A stretch of DNA of 55,492 nucleotides from Bacteroidia bacterium (GCA_030429955.1 JAUIGO010000015.1:1-55492); one strand, 5' to 3'; shown: positions 1 through 9,030, counted from the stretch's first letter. The notes: generated from the letters alone by a model not told the origin. Translations and numbers: made by a program.

Positions 1-1
1 A

Positions 2-1066
2 CTTCCCTTTGTTGCTTACAGTAAGCCTAAGTCGTTTCAAATAAGAGCCTTATTGCAAAAGGATCAAGCACTGCATAAAATTGAAGACTACTCAGAAAGT
101 GGCTTTGTATTTTCTCCTTTTGATATTAGAAAAGATACATTATTGATTCCTTTGAGCATGTCTAAAACATTGATGACGGAAGATGATGTGTTTCTTGATG
201 ATTTTGAAATGTTGAAAGATATTCCTGTTGGCAATAAAGAAGAACACATAACTTTGGTTAATAAAGGCATTAAAGCTATTGAAAATAGTGATTTGGATAA
301 AGTTGTTTTATCAAGAATGATTGAAACAAATAAGGTGAAAACCGATCCTTTTTTAATTTTCAAACGACTGCTACATACTTATAATTCGGCTTTTGTGTAC
401 TGTTGGTATCATCCAAAAGTTGGACTCTGGCTAGGAGCAACACCAGAAACACTTTTAGAGGTTGAAGGCAATGATTTCTCTACGATGGCATTGGCTGGAA
501 CACAACCTTATGAAGGTATTATGGATGTGAGATGGAAGGAGAAGGAGCAAGATGAACAACAAATAGTTGTAGATTATATAACTTCAAATTTAGATTCGTT
601 TACAACTCATTTAGAAGTTTCAGATGCTGAAACCATAAGAGCTGGAAATGTACTTCATCTAAAAAGTGATATTAAAGGCAGATTGAGTGAGCACGAAAAT
701 GGCTTGCAAAAACTCATCTATGCTTTGCATCCAACTCCAGCAGTTTGTGGTTTCCCTAAAATTGATGCCATGCAATTTATTTTAGATAACGAGCACTACA
801 ATAGAGAATTTTATTCTGGTTTTTTAGGTGAACTCAATAGAGAAGTAAAGGTGCAACCTAGAACAGGAAAGCTTAATATTGAAAATAGAGCATTTACATA
901 CAATAAAAGAGCTTCCCATTTATTTGTAAATCTTCGCTGTATGCAATTGAAAGAAAATATTGTAAAAATTTATGTTGGTGGAGGGATTACTCAAGCATCA
1001 AACCCAGAAAAAGAGTGGGAAGAAACCATTTCAAAAATGCATACTATAAAAAGTGTTTTGTCATAA
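2..1066 (+). CDS. menF: Isochorismate synthase MenF, C-terminal part (5' end outside window)
   Basis: Converts chorismate to isochorismate, the first committed step of menaquinone synthesis; cytoplasmic. The frame is open to the left edge, so the true start lies outside the window and the internal TTG at 53 is not the start. Chorismate-binding-domain motifs visible are DKVVLSRM, ALAGTQPYEG, HPTPAVCGFPK, REFYSGFLGEL and a C-terminal YVGGGIT followed by SNPEKEWEET, in family order. menD lies 133 bp downstream on the same strand, which favours MenF over the related salicylate or siderophore enzymes. An anthranilate synthase is unlikely given this neighbourhood. Assignment is by motif and context. 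Confidence 0.93.
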   Translation, partial: LPFVAYSKPKSFQIRALLQKDQALHKIEDYSESGFVFSPFDIRKDTLLIPLSMSKTLMTEDDVFLDDFEMLKDIPVGNKEEHITLVNKGIKAIENSDLDKVVLSRMIETNKVKTDPFLIFKRLLHTYNSAFVYCWYHPKVGLWLGATPETLLEVEGNDFSTMALAGTQPYEGIMDVRWKEKEQDEQQIVVDYITSNLDSFTTHLEVSDAETIRAGNVLHLKSDIKGRLSEHENGLQKLIYALHPTPAVCGFPKIDAMQFILDNEHYNREFYSGFLGELNREVKVQPRTGKLNIENRAFTYNKRASHLFVNLRCMQLKENIVKIYVGGGITQASNPEKEWEETISKMHTIKSVLS

Positions 1067-1096
1067 GTTTGGCTTAATAAAATAGTTTCAATTTTA

Positions 1097-1104
1097 TATC
1101 TTTG
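1097..1104 (+). promoter_or_regulatory. Candidate Bacteroidota -7 element upstream of menD
   Basis: TATCTTTG matches the Bacteroidota sigma factor -7 consensus TAnnTTTG. The nearest upstream TTG (1069-1071) is 25 bp away, slightly beyond the usual 17-23 spacing, so the -33 element is weak. It would give menD its own transcript with a leader of about 90 nt. That leader contains a 4-bp GCCC/GGGC stem (1119-1131). Confidence 0.45.
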
Positions 1105-1199
1105 ACAATTATATAAAAGCCCATAAAGGGCATTAAAAAAATGAGTAATATCAATCAATTGAAACAATTATTTAATATTGTTTGTTGATTATTGCATAG

Positions 1200-2960
1200 A
1201 TGAAGTATTCAAAAATCCCCTTAGCTCAGACTGTCATTCAGCTTTGTAAAGCAAAAAGCATTGAGCACATTGTTATCTCTCCAGGAAGTAGAAATGCACC
1301 ATTAACCATTGGTTTTACTAATGATTCTTTTTTTAAGTGTTATAGCATCGTTGATGAACGTTGCGCTGCTTTTTTTGCATTGGGAATTGCTCAACAAATA
1401 CAAAAACCAGTAGCCTTAGTGTGTACTTCAGGTAGTGCATTGCTCAATTATTATCCAGCTATTGCTGAAGCGTTTTACAGCGATATTCCTTTGGTTGTTT
1501 TAAGTGCAGATAGACCAGAACATTTAATAAATGTTGGTGATGGGCAAACCATTAACCAAGAGAACGTTTTTCAGAATCATATTTTATTTTCAGCCAATTT
1601 GAAGCAAGATATGAGAGATATAAATGGTTTTAGTCAAGATGAAGAGCCAGCCATATTAAAAAGCCTGGAAAATAAACTAGAACGACTTTTTGGCTTGCAA
1701 CAAGGTATCCAAAAGCAAAATGAATCAGATATTAATGAAGCTATAAATACTGCTATTTATAAAAAAGGACCTGTCCATATTAATGTTCCTTTTGATGAAC
1801 CTCTTTATGAGATGGTTGATAAATTATCTGTTAATCCAAAAACAGAGGACGTTGTTGTAAAATCGAAAAAGATAGATGATAGGCTACTCAATGATTTGGT
1901 TGATCAATGGTACAATGCAACCAAAAAAATGGTTGTGGTTGGAATTAATACGCCTAATAGTATTGAGCAAAAGTGGTTGGACGAATTAGCTGAAGATGAA
2001 AGTGTTATTGTGTTTACTGAAACAACATCCAACTTACATCATTCTGATTTTTTTCCGAGTATCGATAAAATAATTGCTCCATTAACAGATAAGGAATTTA
2101 AAGACTTGCAACCAGAAATATTAATCACGTTTGGTGGTATGATTGTCTCCAAAAAGATCAAAGCCTTTTTACGTCAATATAAACCTAAATACCATTGGCA
2201 TATTGATGAACGTAAAGCAAATGACACGTTTTTCTGTTTAGATTATCATCTCAAAACATCACCAAATCAATTCTTTTCTGATTTTTTTGAGCGCGTTACA
2301 CATGTCACTAAAAGTGATTATCATGAATTTTGGAAAACCATAAAAAAACTTAGAAGCAATAAACATAAAGCTTATTTGGAAACCATTCCTTTTTCAGATT
2401 TGAAAGTGTTTGAAACAGTGTTAAAAGCCATCCCAAAGCATACCATTTTGCAATTGGCAAATAGCGCAACGGTTCGTTATGCACAATTGTTTAGCCTAAG
2501 CAAATCTCTTGAAATTTATTGCAACAGAGGCACTAGCGGAATAGATGGTAGTACTAGTACGGCTATAGGTTGTGCTGTTGTGAGCAAAAAACAAACAACG
2601 TTTATTACTGGAGATTTAAGCTTTTTCTATGATAGTAATGCCTTATGGAATAATTACATACCAAAAAGTTTCAGAGTTATCGTTATAAATAATGGAGGAG
2701 GAGGTATTTTTAGAATTCTCCCAGGACATAAAAACACCGACAATTTTGATACATTTTTTGAAACCAAGCACAATTTATCTGCTAAGCAGTTGTGTGAGAT
2801 GTATGGTTTTGAATATTCAAGTGCAAATTCATCAGATAGTTTATCAATTGGTTTAAAAGATTTTTTTGAAACAAGTAAATCACAAAAACTTTTAGAAATT
2901 TTTACACCTTCAACAGTAAATGATGAAGTTCTTTTAAATTATTTTAAATTTATTAAATAA
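1200..2960 (+). CDS. menD: 2-succinyl-5-enolpyruvyl-6-hydroxy-3-cyclohexene-1-carboxylate synthase MenD
   Basis: Thiamine-diphosphate enzyme joining isochorismate and 2-oxoglutarate (with decarboxylation) to give SEPHCHC, the second menaquinone step. At 586 aa it has normal family length. The N-terminus has ISPGSRNAPLT and VDERCAAFFALG, the latter holding the Glu expected to activate the ThDP ring. CTSGSALLNYYPA and LSADRP follow. The C-terminal cofactor domain has NRGTSGIDGSTSTA and the Mg/ThDP-binding GDLSFFYDSNALWN. It starts at an ATG 133 bp after menF. A possible 15-codon ORF sits in its leader at 1141-1188, but nothing supports its use. Confidence 0.96.
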   Translation: MKYSKIPLAQTVIQLCKAKSIEHIVISPGSRNAPLTIGFTNDSFFKCYSIVDERCAAFFALGIAQQIQKPVALVCTSGSALLNYYPAIAEAFYSDIPLVVLSADRPEHLINVGDGQTINQENVFQNHILFSANLKQDMRDINGFSQDEEPAILKSLENKLERLFGLQQGIQKQNESDINEAINTAIYKKGPVHINVPFDEPLYEMVDKLSVNPKTEDVVVKSKKIDDRLLNDLVDQWYNATKKMVVVGINTPNSIEQKWLDELAEDESVIVFTETTSNLHHSDFFPSIDKIIAPLTDKEFKDLQPEILITFGGMIVSKKIKAFLRQYKPKYHWHIDERKANDTFFCLDYHLKTSPNQFFSDFFERVTHVTKSDYHEFWKTIKKLRSNKHKAYLETIPFSDLKVFETVLKAIPKHTILQLANSATVRYAQLFSLSKSLEIYCNRGTSGIDGSTSTAIGCAVVSKKQTTFITGDLSFFYDSNALWNNYIPKSFRVIVINNGGGGIFRILPGHKNTDNFDTFFETKHNLSAKQLCEMYGFEYSSANSSDSLSIGLKDFFETSKSQKLLEIFTPSTVNDEVLLNYFKFIK

Positions 2961-3044
2961 TTGATTGTGACTTTTTTATATTTATGGTGTCTTATAGATT
3001 GAACAGAGTGTTCAGATTAAACCTATACATAAAAAATAAAAAAA

Positions 3045-3383
3045 ATGAGTAAAAGAGACGAATTAATTGCTAAGTATGCAGCAGATTTAAAAGATAAATG
3101 TGGCGTTAAAGCAGATATGGATTTACTTACAAAAGTAACCATTGGTTGCGGACCATCAATTTACAATGCTGATGCTTCAACTGTTTCAGGATCTGATGCC
3201 TCAGAATTAGCAACAGTAAAAAATAACTTCCTAATTAAAAAATTAGGTTTAAAAGATAGCCCAGAATTAGACAAAGGTATTGCAAAAGTTATGGATCAAT
3301 ATGGACAGTCAAACCGTAACAAGTATCGTGCTGTTGTATACTATTTATTGACTAAGCATTTTGGCAAAGAGTCTGCGTATTAG
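3045..3383 (+). CDS. DUF2853 family protein
   Basis: Small soluble 112-aa protein matching what I know of the DUF2853 family: a lysine-rich N-terminal helix, a conserved CGVKADMDLL segment, a central GCGPSIYNADAS motif and a C-terminal NKYRAVVYYLLTKHF helix. No signal peptide or membrane segment is visible. Biochemical function is unknown to me. The gene is followed by a strong terminator, so it ends the transcript that includes menD or is monocistronic. An A-rich stretch immediately before the ATG is typical of Bacteroidota initiation regions. Confidence 0.85.
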   Translation: MSKRDELIAKYAADLKDKCGVKADMDLLTKVTIGCGPSIYNADASTVSGSDASELATVKNNFLIKKLGLKDSPELDKGIAKVMDQYGQSNRNKYRAVVYYLLTKHFGKESAY

Positions 3384-3411
3384 AAGTGAATTTTCAATTC
3401 TGATTTACGTT

Positions 3412-3440
3412 GCGCCACTTAATTAAGTGGCGCTTTTTTT
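3412..3440 (+). terminator. Rho-independent terminator after the DUF2853 gene
   Basis: Perfect 9-bp GCGCCACTT / AAGTGGCGC stem (3412-3420 with 3425-3433), AATT loop, then seven T residues. This is the clearest transcription stop in the men region. It separates menF/menD from the menB/A/C part. Confidence 0.93.
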
Positions 3441-3456
3441 ATGACTTATATTGTCC

Positions 3457-3464
3457 TACATTTG
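3457..3464 (+). promoter_or_regulatory. Consensus -7 element immediately upstream of the CvfB-like gene
   Basis: TACATTTG is an exact TAnnTTTG match, ending 4 bp before the ATG at 3469. Transcription starting the usual few bases downstream would give a leaderless or nearly leaderless mRNA. It lies just after the preceding terminator, consistent with a fresh transcription start. Confidence 0.65.
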
Positions 3465-3468
3465 CAGC

Positions 3469-4308
3469 ATGATAAACATTGGAGAATATAATGTACTTGA
3501 AATACTTCGAGAAAAAGAACCAGGATTATTTTTAGGTGATGACGAAGGAAATGAAGTACTATTGCCTAACAGATACAAACCTGAAAGTTTTAAAATTTAT
3601 GATAAACTTGATGTATTTGTCTATCTAGATAACGAAGAACGTCTTGTGGCAGTTACAGACAAACCTTTTATCACCAAAGGCGAATTTGCTTTGCTACGCT
3701 GTAATGCAGTAACTAGCATTGGTGCATTTCTAGATTGGGGAATGATGAAAGAACTGTTCTGCCCTTTTAAAGAACAAGCCTTTAAAATGAAAAAAGGAGG
3801 TTGGTATCTTGTCTATTGTTATTTAGATGAAGAAACCAATAGACTTGTTGCTTCAAGTAAAACAAATCATTTTTTAGACAATAAAGAATTAACGGTTTCT
3901 GAGTTTGATGAGGTAGATTTAATAGTCTCACATCCTTCAGAACTTGGAATGAATGTTATTGTAAACAAAAAACATCTTGGTTTAATTTATAACGACAACA
4001 TTTTCATAGATTTAAGTGTTGGCGATAAACTTAAAGGTGTAGTAAAGAAAATTCGTCCAGGAAATAAATTAGATATTTCTTTAGGACAAATTGGCTATAG
4101 AAATATTGAGCCTAATGCTCAGCGTATTTTAGATGAATTGCAGGATAACAGTGGCTTTTTGCCATTAACAGACAAATCTGATCCTGAGAAAATAAAATCA
4201 GAACTACAGATGAGCAAAAAAAGCTTTAAAAAAGCAGTTGGTAGTCTTTACAAGCAACGTTCTATTGAGATTAGAGAAGACGGAATTTATTTAATTAAAA
4301 CCGAATAA
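3469..4308 (+). CDS. CvfB-like S1 RNA-binding protein
   Basis: Predicted cytoplasmic RNA-binding protein of the CvfB type (virulence factor B in Firmicutes): tandem S1-like OB folds plus a C-terminal winged helix. The N-terminal fold starts GEYNVLEILREKEPG. A second S1 domain has SIGAFLDWGMMKELFCPF, and a third lies around GDKLKGVVKKIRPGNKLDISLG. The winged helix covers roughly the last 55 residues. I chose ATG 3469 (279 aa) over the upstream TTG at 3451, because 3451 would place the -7 promoter box inside the gene and the product begins naturally at MINIGEY. Its molecular target is unknown. Confidence 0.85.
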   Translation: MINIGEYNVLEILREKEPGLFLGDDEGNEVLLPNRYKPESFKIYDKLDVFVYLDNEERLVAVTDKPFITKGEFALLRCNAVTSIGAFLDWGMMKELFCPFKEQAFKMKKGGWYLVYCYLDEETNRLVASSKTNHFLDNKELTVSEFDEVDLIVSHPSELGMNVIVNKKHLGLIYNDNIFIDLSVGDKLKGVVKKIRPGNKLDISLGQIGYRNIEPNAQRILDELQDNSGFLPLTDKSDPEKIKSELQMSKKSFKKAVGSLYKQRSIEIREDGIYLIKTE

Positions 4309-4324
4309 AATAACTCGAAAACAT

Positions 4325-4332
4325 TATTTTTG
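4325..4332 (+). promoter_or_regulatory. Possible -7 element upstream of menB
   Basis: TATTTTTG fits TAnnTTTG, but I see no TTG at the proper upstream distance and the region is T-rich. It would allow menB/menA to be transcribed independently of the CvfB-like gene. Confidence 0.35.
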
Positions 4333-4350
4333 AAGCAAATAGAATAATTT

Positions 4351-5190
4351 ATGAGTACAATTAATTGGGTTGAAGTCAAAAAATACGAAGACATTACTTA
4401 TAAAAAATGTAGTGGTGTTGCTCGAATTGCTTTCAATAGACCAGATGTTCGTAACGCCTTTAGACCTAAAACTACAAGTGAATTATACGACGCATTTTAT
4501 GATGCTAATGAAGATACAAGTATTGGAGTAGTATTGTTAAGTGCAGAAGGACCTTCAACCAAAGATGGAGTTTATTCTTTTTGTTCTGGAGGTGACCAAA
4601 AAGCTAGAGGTCATCAAGGTTATGTTGGTGAAGATGGTTACCATCGTTTAAATATCTTAGAAGTTCAACGTTTAATCAGATTCATGCCTAAAGCAGTTAT
4701 TGCTGTGGTTCCTGGTTGGGCAGTTGGTGGTGGACATAGCCTTCATGTGGTATGTGATTTAACTTTGGCAAGCAAAGAACACGCTATTTTTAAACAAACC
4801 GATGCAGATGTTACCAGTTTTGATGGTGGTTATGGTTCTGCATACTTAGCAAAAATGGTTGGGCAAAAAATAGCTAGGGAAATTTTCTTTCTAGGAAGAA
4901 ATTACTCAGCACAAGAAGCTTATGAAATGGGAATGGTCAATGCGGTGATTCCTCATGACGAACTTGAAAATACCGCTTATGTTTGGGCTCAAGAGATTTT
5001 AGCAAAATCACCAACTTCAATAAAAATGCTCAAATTTGCTATGAATCTTACAGACGATGGTATGGTAGGACAACAAGTATTTGCTGGAGAGGCTACACGA
5101 TTGGCTTATATGACAGATGAAGCCATTGAAGGACGTAACGCTTTTTTAGAAAAACGAAAGCCTAATTTTGTAAAAAAATGGATTCCTTAA
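4351..5190 (+). CDS. menB: 1,4-dihydroxy-2-naphthoyl-CoA synthase MenB
   Basis: Crotonase-fold enzyme cyclising O-succinylbenzoyl-CoA to 1,4-dihydroxy-2-naphthoyl-CoA. Family signatures are FCSGGDQKARG, VPGWAVGGGHSLHVVCDLTLAS and TSFDGGYGSAYLAK, with the C-terminal AYMTDEAIEGRNAFLEKRKP. At the position where E. coli and Bacillus enzymes have the bicarbonate-binding Gly (QTGPKV), this protein reads QTDADV, as I remember for the mycobacterial enzyme. It is therefore probably the type whose own acidic side chain replaces bicarbonate. The length of 279 aa is normal. menA starts 3 bp after its stop, indicating a shared mRNA. Confidence 0.97.
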   Translation: MSTINWVEVKKYEDITYKKCSGVARIAFNRPDVRNAFRPKTTSELYDAFYDANEDTSIGVVLLSAEGPSTKDGVYSFCSGGDQKARGHQGYVGEDGYHRLNILEVQRLIRFMPKAVIAVVPGWAVGGGHSLHVVCDLTLASKEHAIFKQTDADVTSFDGGYGSAYLAKMVGQKIAREIFFLGRNYSAQEAYEMGMVNAVIPHDELENTAYVWAQEILAKSPTSIKMLKFAMNLTDDGMVGQQVFAGEATRLAYMTDEAIEGRNAFLEKRKPNFVKKWIP

Positions 5191-5193
5191 TTT

Positions 5194-6105
5194 ATGGATA
5201 GACTTAAACTTTGGCTTTCTGCGTTCAGGTTAAGAACATTGCCATTATCAGTTTCGGGAATTATTGTTGGTGGTTGTATCGCTTATTACAACGGTTATTT
5301 CAATATCACAATTTTTATATTGGCAATACTTGTAACCTTAGGATTTCAAATACTTTCTAACCTTGCTAACGATTATGGTGATGGCGTAAAAGGTACTGAT
5401 AATGAACGTAGAATTGGTCCAGAGCGAGCAGTGCAAAGTGGAAAAATTACTGCAGATGAAATGTTTGATGCTATTAAAATAAATATTCTCATTGTTATTT
5501 TTTTAGTGTTATCCTTGATTTACACGGCTTTTGGCTCTCGTAATTTTTTATATTCTTTGTTGTTTATTGTTCTTGGAGGGATCTCAGTTTATGCTGCCTT
5601 AAAATATACTATCGGAGAATCTGCTTATGGTTATAGATCTTTGGGTGACCTAATGGTATTCTTGTTTTTTGGTATTCTTAGTGTCATGGGTTCTTATTTT
5701 TTGTTTGCTAGAAGTTTGGAACATGTACTAATATTTCCTGCTTGTATAATTGGTTTATTGAGTGCAGGTGTTTTGAACCTTAATAATATGCGAGATTTAG
5801 ATTCAGATGCCGAATCAAATAAAATTACAGTTGCTGTTAAATTTGGTTTAAAGAAAGCCAAACGATATCATGCATTTTTAATAATATCTGCTCTTGTTTT
5901 GGGTCTGGCTTTCGGTGTTTTATATTATAGGTCTTTTGCAAGCATTTTGTTTTTTATTGCCTTTATACCAATTATAAAGCATTTGCAGTATGTGTTTAGG
6001 GCAAAGGAGCCTAAGCTCTTAGACTCACAATTAAAGGTCTTAGCACTTTCTACTTTTTTTCTATCAATTTTATTAGGTTTAGGATTTATTTATAACGGAA
6101 TGTAA
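5194..6105 (+). CDS. menA: 1,4-dihydroxy-2-naphthoate polyprenyltransferase MenA
   Basis: Integral membrane prenyltransferase of the UbiA superfamily that attaches the polyprenyl tail to DHNA, giving demethylmenaquinone. Seven to nine hydrophobic segments are visible across 303 aa. The first Asp-rich prenyl-diphosphate motif is NLANDYGDGVKGTDNERRIG. The second is NLNNMRDLDSDAESNKIT, around residues 195-212. The gene starts 3 bp after menB, consistent with operon organisation. No methyltransferase (menG/ubiE) for the last step is present in the window. Confidence 0.96.
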   Translation: MDRLKLWLSAFRLRTLPLSVSGIIVGGCIAYYNGYFNITIFILAILVTLGFQILSNLANDYGDGVKGTDNERRIGPERAVQSGKITADEMFDAIKINILIVIFLVLSLIYTAFGSRNFLYSLLFIVLGGISVYAALKYTIGESAYGYRSLGDLMVFLFFGILSVMGSYFLFARSLEHVLIFPACIIGLLSAGVLNLNNMRDLDSDAESNKITVAVKFGLKKAKRYHAFLIISALVLGLAFGVLYYRSFASILFFIAFIPIIKHLQYVFRAKEPKLLDSQLKVLALSTFFLSILLGLGFIYNGM

Positions 6106-6149
6106 TGACTTTTTTGTAAATTCATAAGGTAATTTTAAACCATCAAAAA

Positions 6150-6827
6150 ATGCGAATTACTTTTTTAGGACACGCTAGTTTATCTATTGAAATAGAAGAC
6201 GTTATAATTTTGGTAGATCCTTTTATTTCAGGTAACCCAAAAGCGTCAAGCATAGATGTTAACGAATTGGATGCAGATTACATTTTGGTAACGCATGCAC
6301 ATCAAGACCATATTTTGGATGTTGAAACCATTGCAAAAAGAACAGAAGCCACGATTATTTCTAATTTTGAAATTGTGAATTATTTTCAGGCTAAAGGTTT
6401 GGAAGGTCACCCAATGAACCATGGTGGTAATTGGGATTTTGAATTTGGCAAACTCAAGTACGTTAATGCTATTCATACATCATCATTTCCTGATGGTAAA
6501 TATGGAGGACAACCTGGAGGTTTTATTATTGAAGGAGAACGTAAAACCATTTATATAGCTGGAGACACAGCCTTAACAATGGATATGAAATTAATTCCAA
6601 TGCATACCAGATTAGATTTAGCAATTTTACCAATAGGTGATAATTTCACAATGGGAATTGAAGATGCTATTTTGGCGAGTGATTTTGTTAAATGCGACAA
6701 AATATTAGGTTACCATTTTGATACTTTTGGCTATATTGAGATTGATCACGAAATGGCAAAACGAAAATTCTTTGAGCAAGGTAAAGATTTAATGCTACTT
6801 GATATTGGCGATTCTATTGAACTTTAA
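6150..6827 (+). CDS. UPF0173-type metal-dependent hydrolase (metallo-beta-lactamase fold)
   Basis: A 225-aa cytoplasmic MBL-fold hydrolase close to UlaG/UPF0173. The binuclear-metal motif THAHQDHILD (HxHxDH) is intact. Further ligand candidates are the His in NAIHTSS, the Asp in IAGDTAL and the His in GYHFDTFG. The substrate is unknown. Its stop overlaps the menC start (TAATG), so the two are probably translationally coupled. That places it physically in the menaquinone operon. A thioesterase-like step acting on DHNA-CoA is conceivable from position alone, but this is speculation. Confidence 0.88.
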   Translation: MRITFLGHASLSIEIEDVIILVDPFISGNPKASSIDVNELDADYILVTHAHQDHILDVETIAKRTEATIISNFEIVNYFQAKGLEGHPMNHGGNWDFEFGKLKYVNAIHTSSFPDGKYGGQPGGFIIEGERKTIYIAGDTALTMDMKLIPMHTRLDLAILPIGDNFTMGIEDAILASDFVKCDKILGYHFDTFGYIEIDHEMAKRKFFEQGKDLMLLDIGDSIEL

Positions 6828-7861
6828 TGAAAGCCACTTACAAAAAGTACATTTTAAATTTTAAACGACCTAGTGGCACCTCAAGAGGTGTGCTCACTCA
6901 AAAGGAAACTTGGTTTATCATTCTCGAGCAGGATGGTAAGACTGGAATAGGAGAGTGTGGCATTTTAAGAGGATTGAGTATTGATGACAGACCAGATTAC
7001 GAAGACAAACTTAACTGGACTTGCAACAACATTCATTTAGGTCTAGATAAACTTTACAGTGAACTTGTCGAACTACCAAGCATTCAATTCGGATTGGAAA
7101 TGGCTTTTAAATCTCTTGAAAGCAAAAATCCATTTGAATTATTTCCTTCAGCATTTACAGAAGGGAAAGCTTCCATACCAATCAATGGTTTGATTTGGAT
7201 GGGAACGCCAGAGTTTATGAGTGCTCAAATAAAAGATAAAATCAAACTAGGATTCAGCTGTATCAAATTAAAAATTGGTGCTATTGATTTTGATACAGAA
7301 ATCGCATTATTGAAATCCATTAGGAAAGAATTTTCAGCATTTGACATCGAACTACGTGTTGATGCTAATGGTGCATTTAAGCCTGAAGAAGCTCTAGAGA
7401 AACTCAAACGACTTTCTGAACTTCAACTTCATTCCATAGAGCAACCTATCAAGCAAAGACAAATGGATGAGATGGCAAATCTTTGCGAGCAAACACCTTT
7501 ACCAATTGCTTTAGATGAAGAATTAATTGGTGTATTTGATGTAACAGAAAAAGCAAATTTGCTACAAACCATAAATCCGCAATACATCATTTTAAAGCCA
7601 AGTTTTATTGGTGGATGGTCTGGAACACAGCAATGGATAAACTTGGCAAATAATCAAAATATTGGATGGTGGATTACAAGTGCCTTAGAAAGTAATATTG
7701 GCTTGAATGCTATTGCGCAATGGACGTTTACTCTAAATAATACCATGCCTCAAGGTTTGGGAACAGGAGCTTTGTTTACCAATAATTTTGATTCGCCATT
7801 ACAAGTAAAAAATGGTACATTGCGCTATGATAATAACCTAGTTTGGAACCTAAATTTATAA
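6827..7861 (+). CDS. menC: o-succinylbenzoate synthase MenC
   Basis: Enolase-superfamily enzyme dehydrating SHCHC to o-succinylbenzoate. Visible active-site elements in order are IKLKIG (KxK catalytic lysines, around residues 145-150), RVDANGAF (metal Asp), IEQP (metal Glu), ALDEEL (metal residue) and ILKPSFIGG (second catalytic Lys). At 344 aa the length is normal. Its ATG shares one base with the upstream hydrolase stop. Related dipeptide epimerases share this fold, but the men context decides the assignment. Confidence 0.93.
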   Translation: MKATYKKYILNFKRPSGTSRGVLTQKETWFIILEQDGKTGIGECGILRGLSIDDRPDYEDKLNWTCNNIHLGLDKLYSELVELPSIQFGLEMAFKSLESKNPFELFPSAFTEGKASIPINGLIWMGTPEFMSAQIKDKIKLGFSCIKLKIGAIDFDTEIALLKSIRKEFSAFDIELRVDANGAFKPEEALEKLKRLSELQLHSIEQPIKQRQMDEMANLCEQTPLPIALDEELIGVFDVTEKANLLQTINPQYIILKPSFIGGWSGTQQWINLANNQNIGWWITSALESNIGLNAIAQWTFTLNNTMPQGLGTGALFTNNFDSPLQVKNGTLRYDNNLVWNLNL

Positions 7862-7865
7862 TGAT

Positions 7866-8825
7866 ATGTATATAGCCTCTGCGTATAATGTGTTGCACGA
7901 TTATTGGAGATACCTTATTGGAATTGGTGTAGCAATTGCGGGAATATTTGTGTTTTCTATGCCGCATTTATTGGCAGTATTTATGAAAACCTTTGATGGA
8001 TCTGCAGATATGTCCAAATTGGAAGACACCAATTATTTAATGACCTTGTTTGAACCTAACCTCAATTTAGTGTTTTTACTATTGCCATTTGCTGGAGGAT
8101 TGTTATTCTTACTACTGATTGCCAAATTTTTACATAAACAGTCGTTTAAACAATTAACAACAAGCAGAGATAAAATTGATTGGAGTCGTTTTTGGTTTGC
8201 CTTGATTTTTTGGGGAATCATTTCATCATCACTCATAGCTGTTGATTATTTTTCTAATCCTGAACATTATCAGAGCAACTTCAACTTGCAACCTTTTTTA
8301 ATATTATGTGTGATTGCAGTTATTTTAGTGCCTTTACAAACCAGTTTTGAAGAATACTTTTTTAGAGGTTATTTAATGCAAGGGATTGGTATTTTAGCAA
8401 AGAACAAATGGGTTCCGCTTTTTGTCACATCTGTAATATTTGGATTATTGCACATTGCTAATCCAGAAATTGAAAAATTGGGATATATTTTATTGGTTTA
8501 TTATATAAGTACTGGATTATTGTTTGGTATCATGACTTTAATGGATGATGGTTTGGAGCTGGCTTTAGGCTTTCATTTAGCAAATAATTTGTTTACAGCC
8601 TTATTGGTGACAGCAGATTGGACAGCCTTTCAGACACATTCTATTTTTAAAGATGTTTCCGAACCAACAGAAGCTGGTTTTATTGATGTGTTTTTGCCAG
8701 TATTTATCATATTTCCATTAGTGTTGTTTGTGTTTGCAAAAAAATACAAATGGACAAACTGGAAAGAGAAATTATTTGGCAGAGTTGAAAAACCTGTTGA
8801 GGATTATAAAATATTAGAGGAATAA
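7866..8825 (+). CDS. CPBP-family intramembrane metalloprotease
   Basis: A 319-aa polytopic membrane protein with about seven hydrophobic segments and the CPBP (CAAX protease/bacteriocin-processing, ABI) motifs. These are FEEYFFRGYL (EExxxR, near residue 160), FGLLHIAN (His near 196) and FHLANN (near 236), the expected metal ligands and catalytic Glu. A charged cytoplasmic C-terminal tail follows. It starts 4 bp after menC, so it is co-transcribed, but no direct role in menaquinone synthesis is known. The protease substrate cannot be predicted. Confidence 0.9.
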   Translation: MYIASAYNVLHDYWRYLIGIGVAIAGIFVFSMPHLLAVFMKTFDGSADMSKLEDTNYLMTLFEPNLNLVFLLLPFAGGLLFLLLIAKFLHKQSFKQLTTSRDKIDWSRFWFALIFWGIISSSLIAVDYFSNPEHYQSNFNLQPFLILCVIAVILVPLQTSFEEYFFRGYLMQGIGILAKNKWVPLFVTSVIFGLLHIANPEIEKLGYILLVYYISTGLLFGIMTLMDDGLELALGFHLANNLFTALLVTADWTAFQTHSIFKDVSEPTEAGFIDVFLPVFIIFPLVLFVFAKKYKWTNWKEKLFGRVEKPVEDYKILEE

Positions 8826-8915
8826 AAAACTTTAATTTTTTGTAAGATTTTTTTGTAGTTTACATTTTTTTTTTTATTAAATTTACTTCTGTAAAAACAT
8901 TTCTGCGACTTTACA

Positions 8916-8940
8916 AGATAATTATAGTTTGTAATTATCT
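8916..8940 (+). repeat. Hairpin AGATAATTA / TAATTATCT
   Basis: Perfect 9-bp inverted repeat with a 7-nt loop (tagtttg), not followed by a T-tract directly. All-AT except one pair per arm end. It could be a weak stem in an mRNA leader or a binding site. Confidence 0.5.
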
Positions 8941-8980
8941 AAATTCTCCCTTTTTTAAAAATAACTGTGTTGATATGTGA

Positions 8981-9004
8981 TGCAATTCATTTTATTGAAT
9001 TGTA
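8981..9004 (+). repeat. Hairpin around CAATTCA / TGAATTG
   Basis: Seven perfect base pairs (8983-8989 with 8996-9002), extended by a G-U and a T-A pair, with a 6-nt loop. It lies between the first hairpin and the GAACCG hairpin. Confidence 0.5.
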
Positions 9005-9030
9005 CTCTAATAATTTGAATATAAAAAACA

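Noticed and set aside
1141-1188. 15-codon ORF (starts MSNINQLKQL) in the menD leader, after a short GCCC/GGGC stem
   Set aside because: No regulatory codon run, weak stem and length easily expected by chance in AT-rich DNA.
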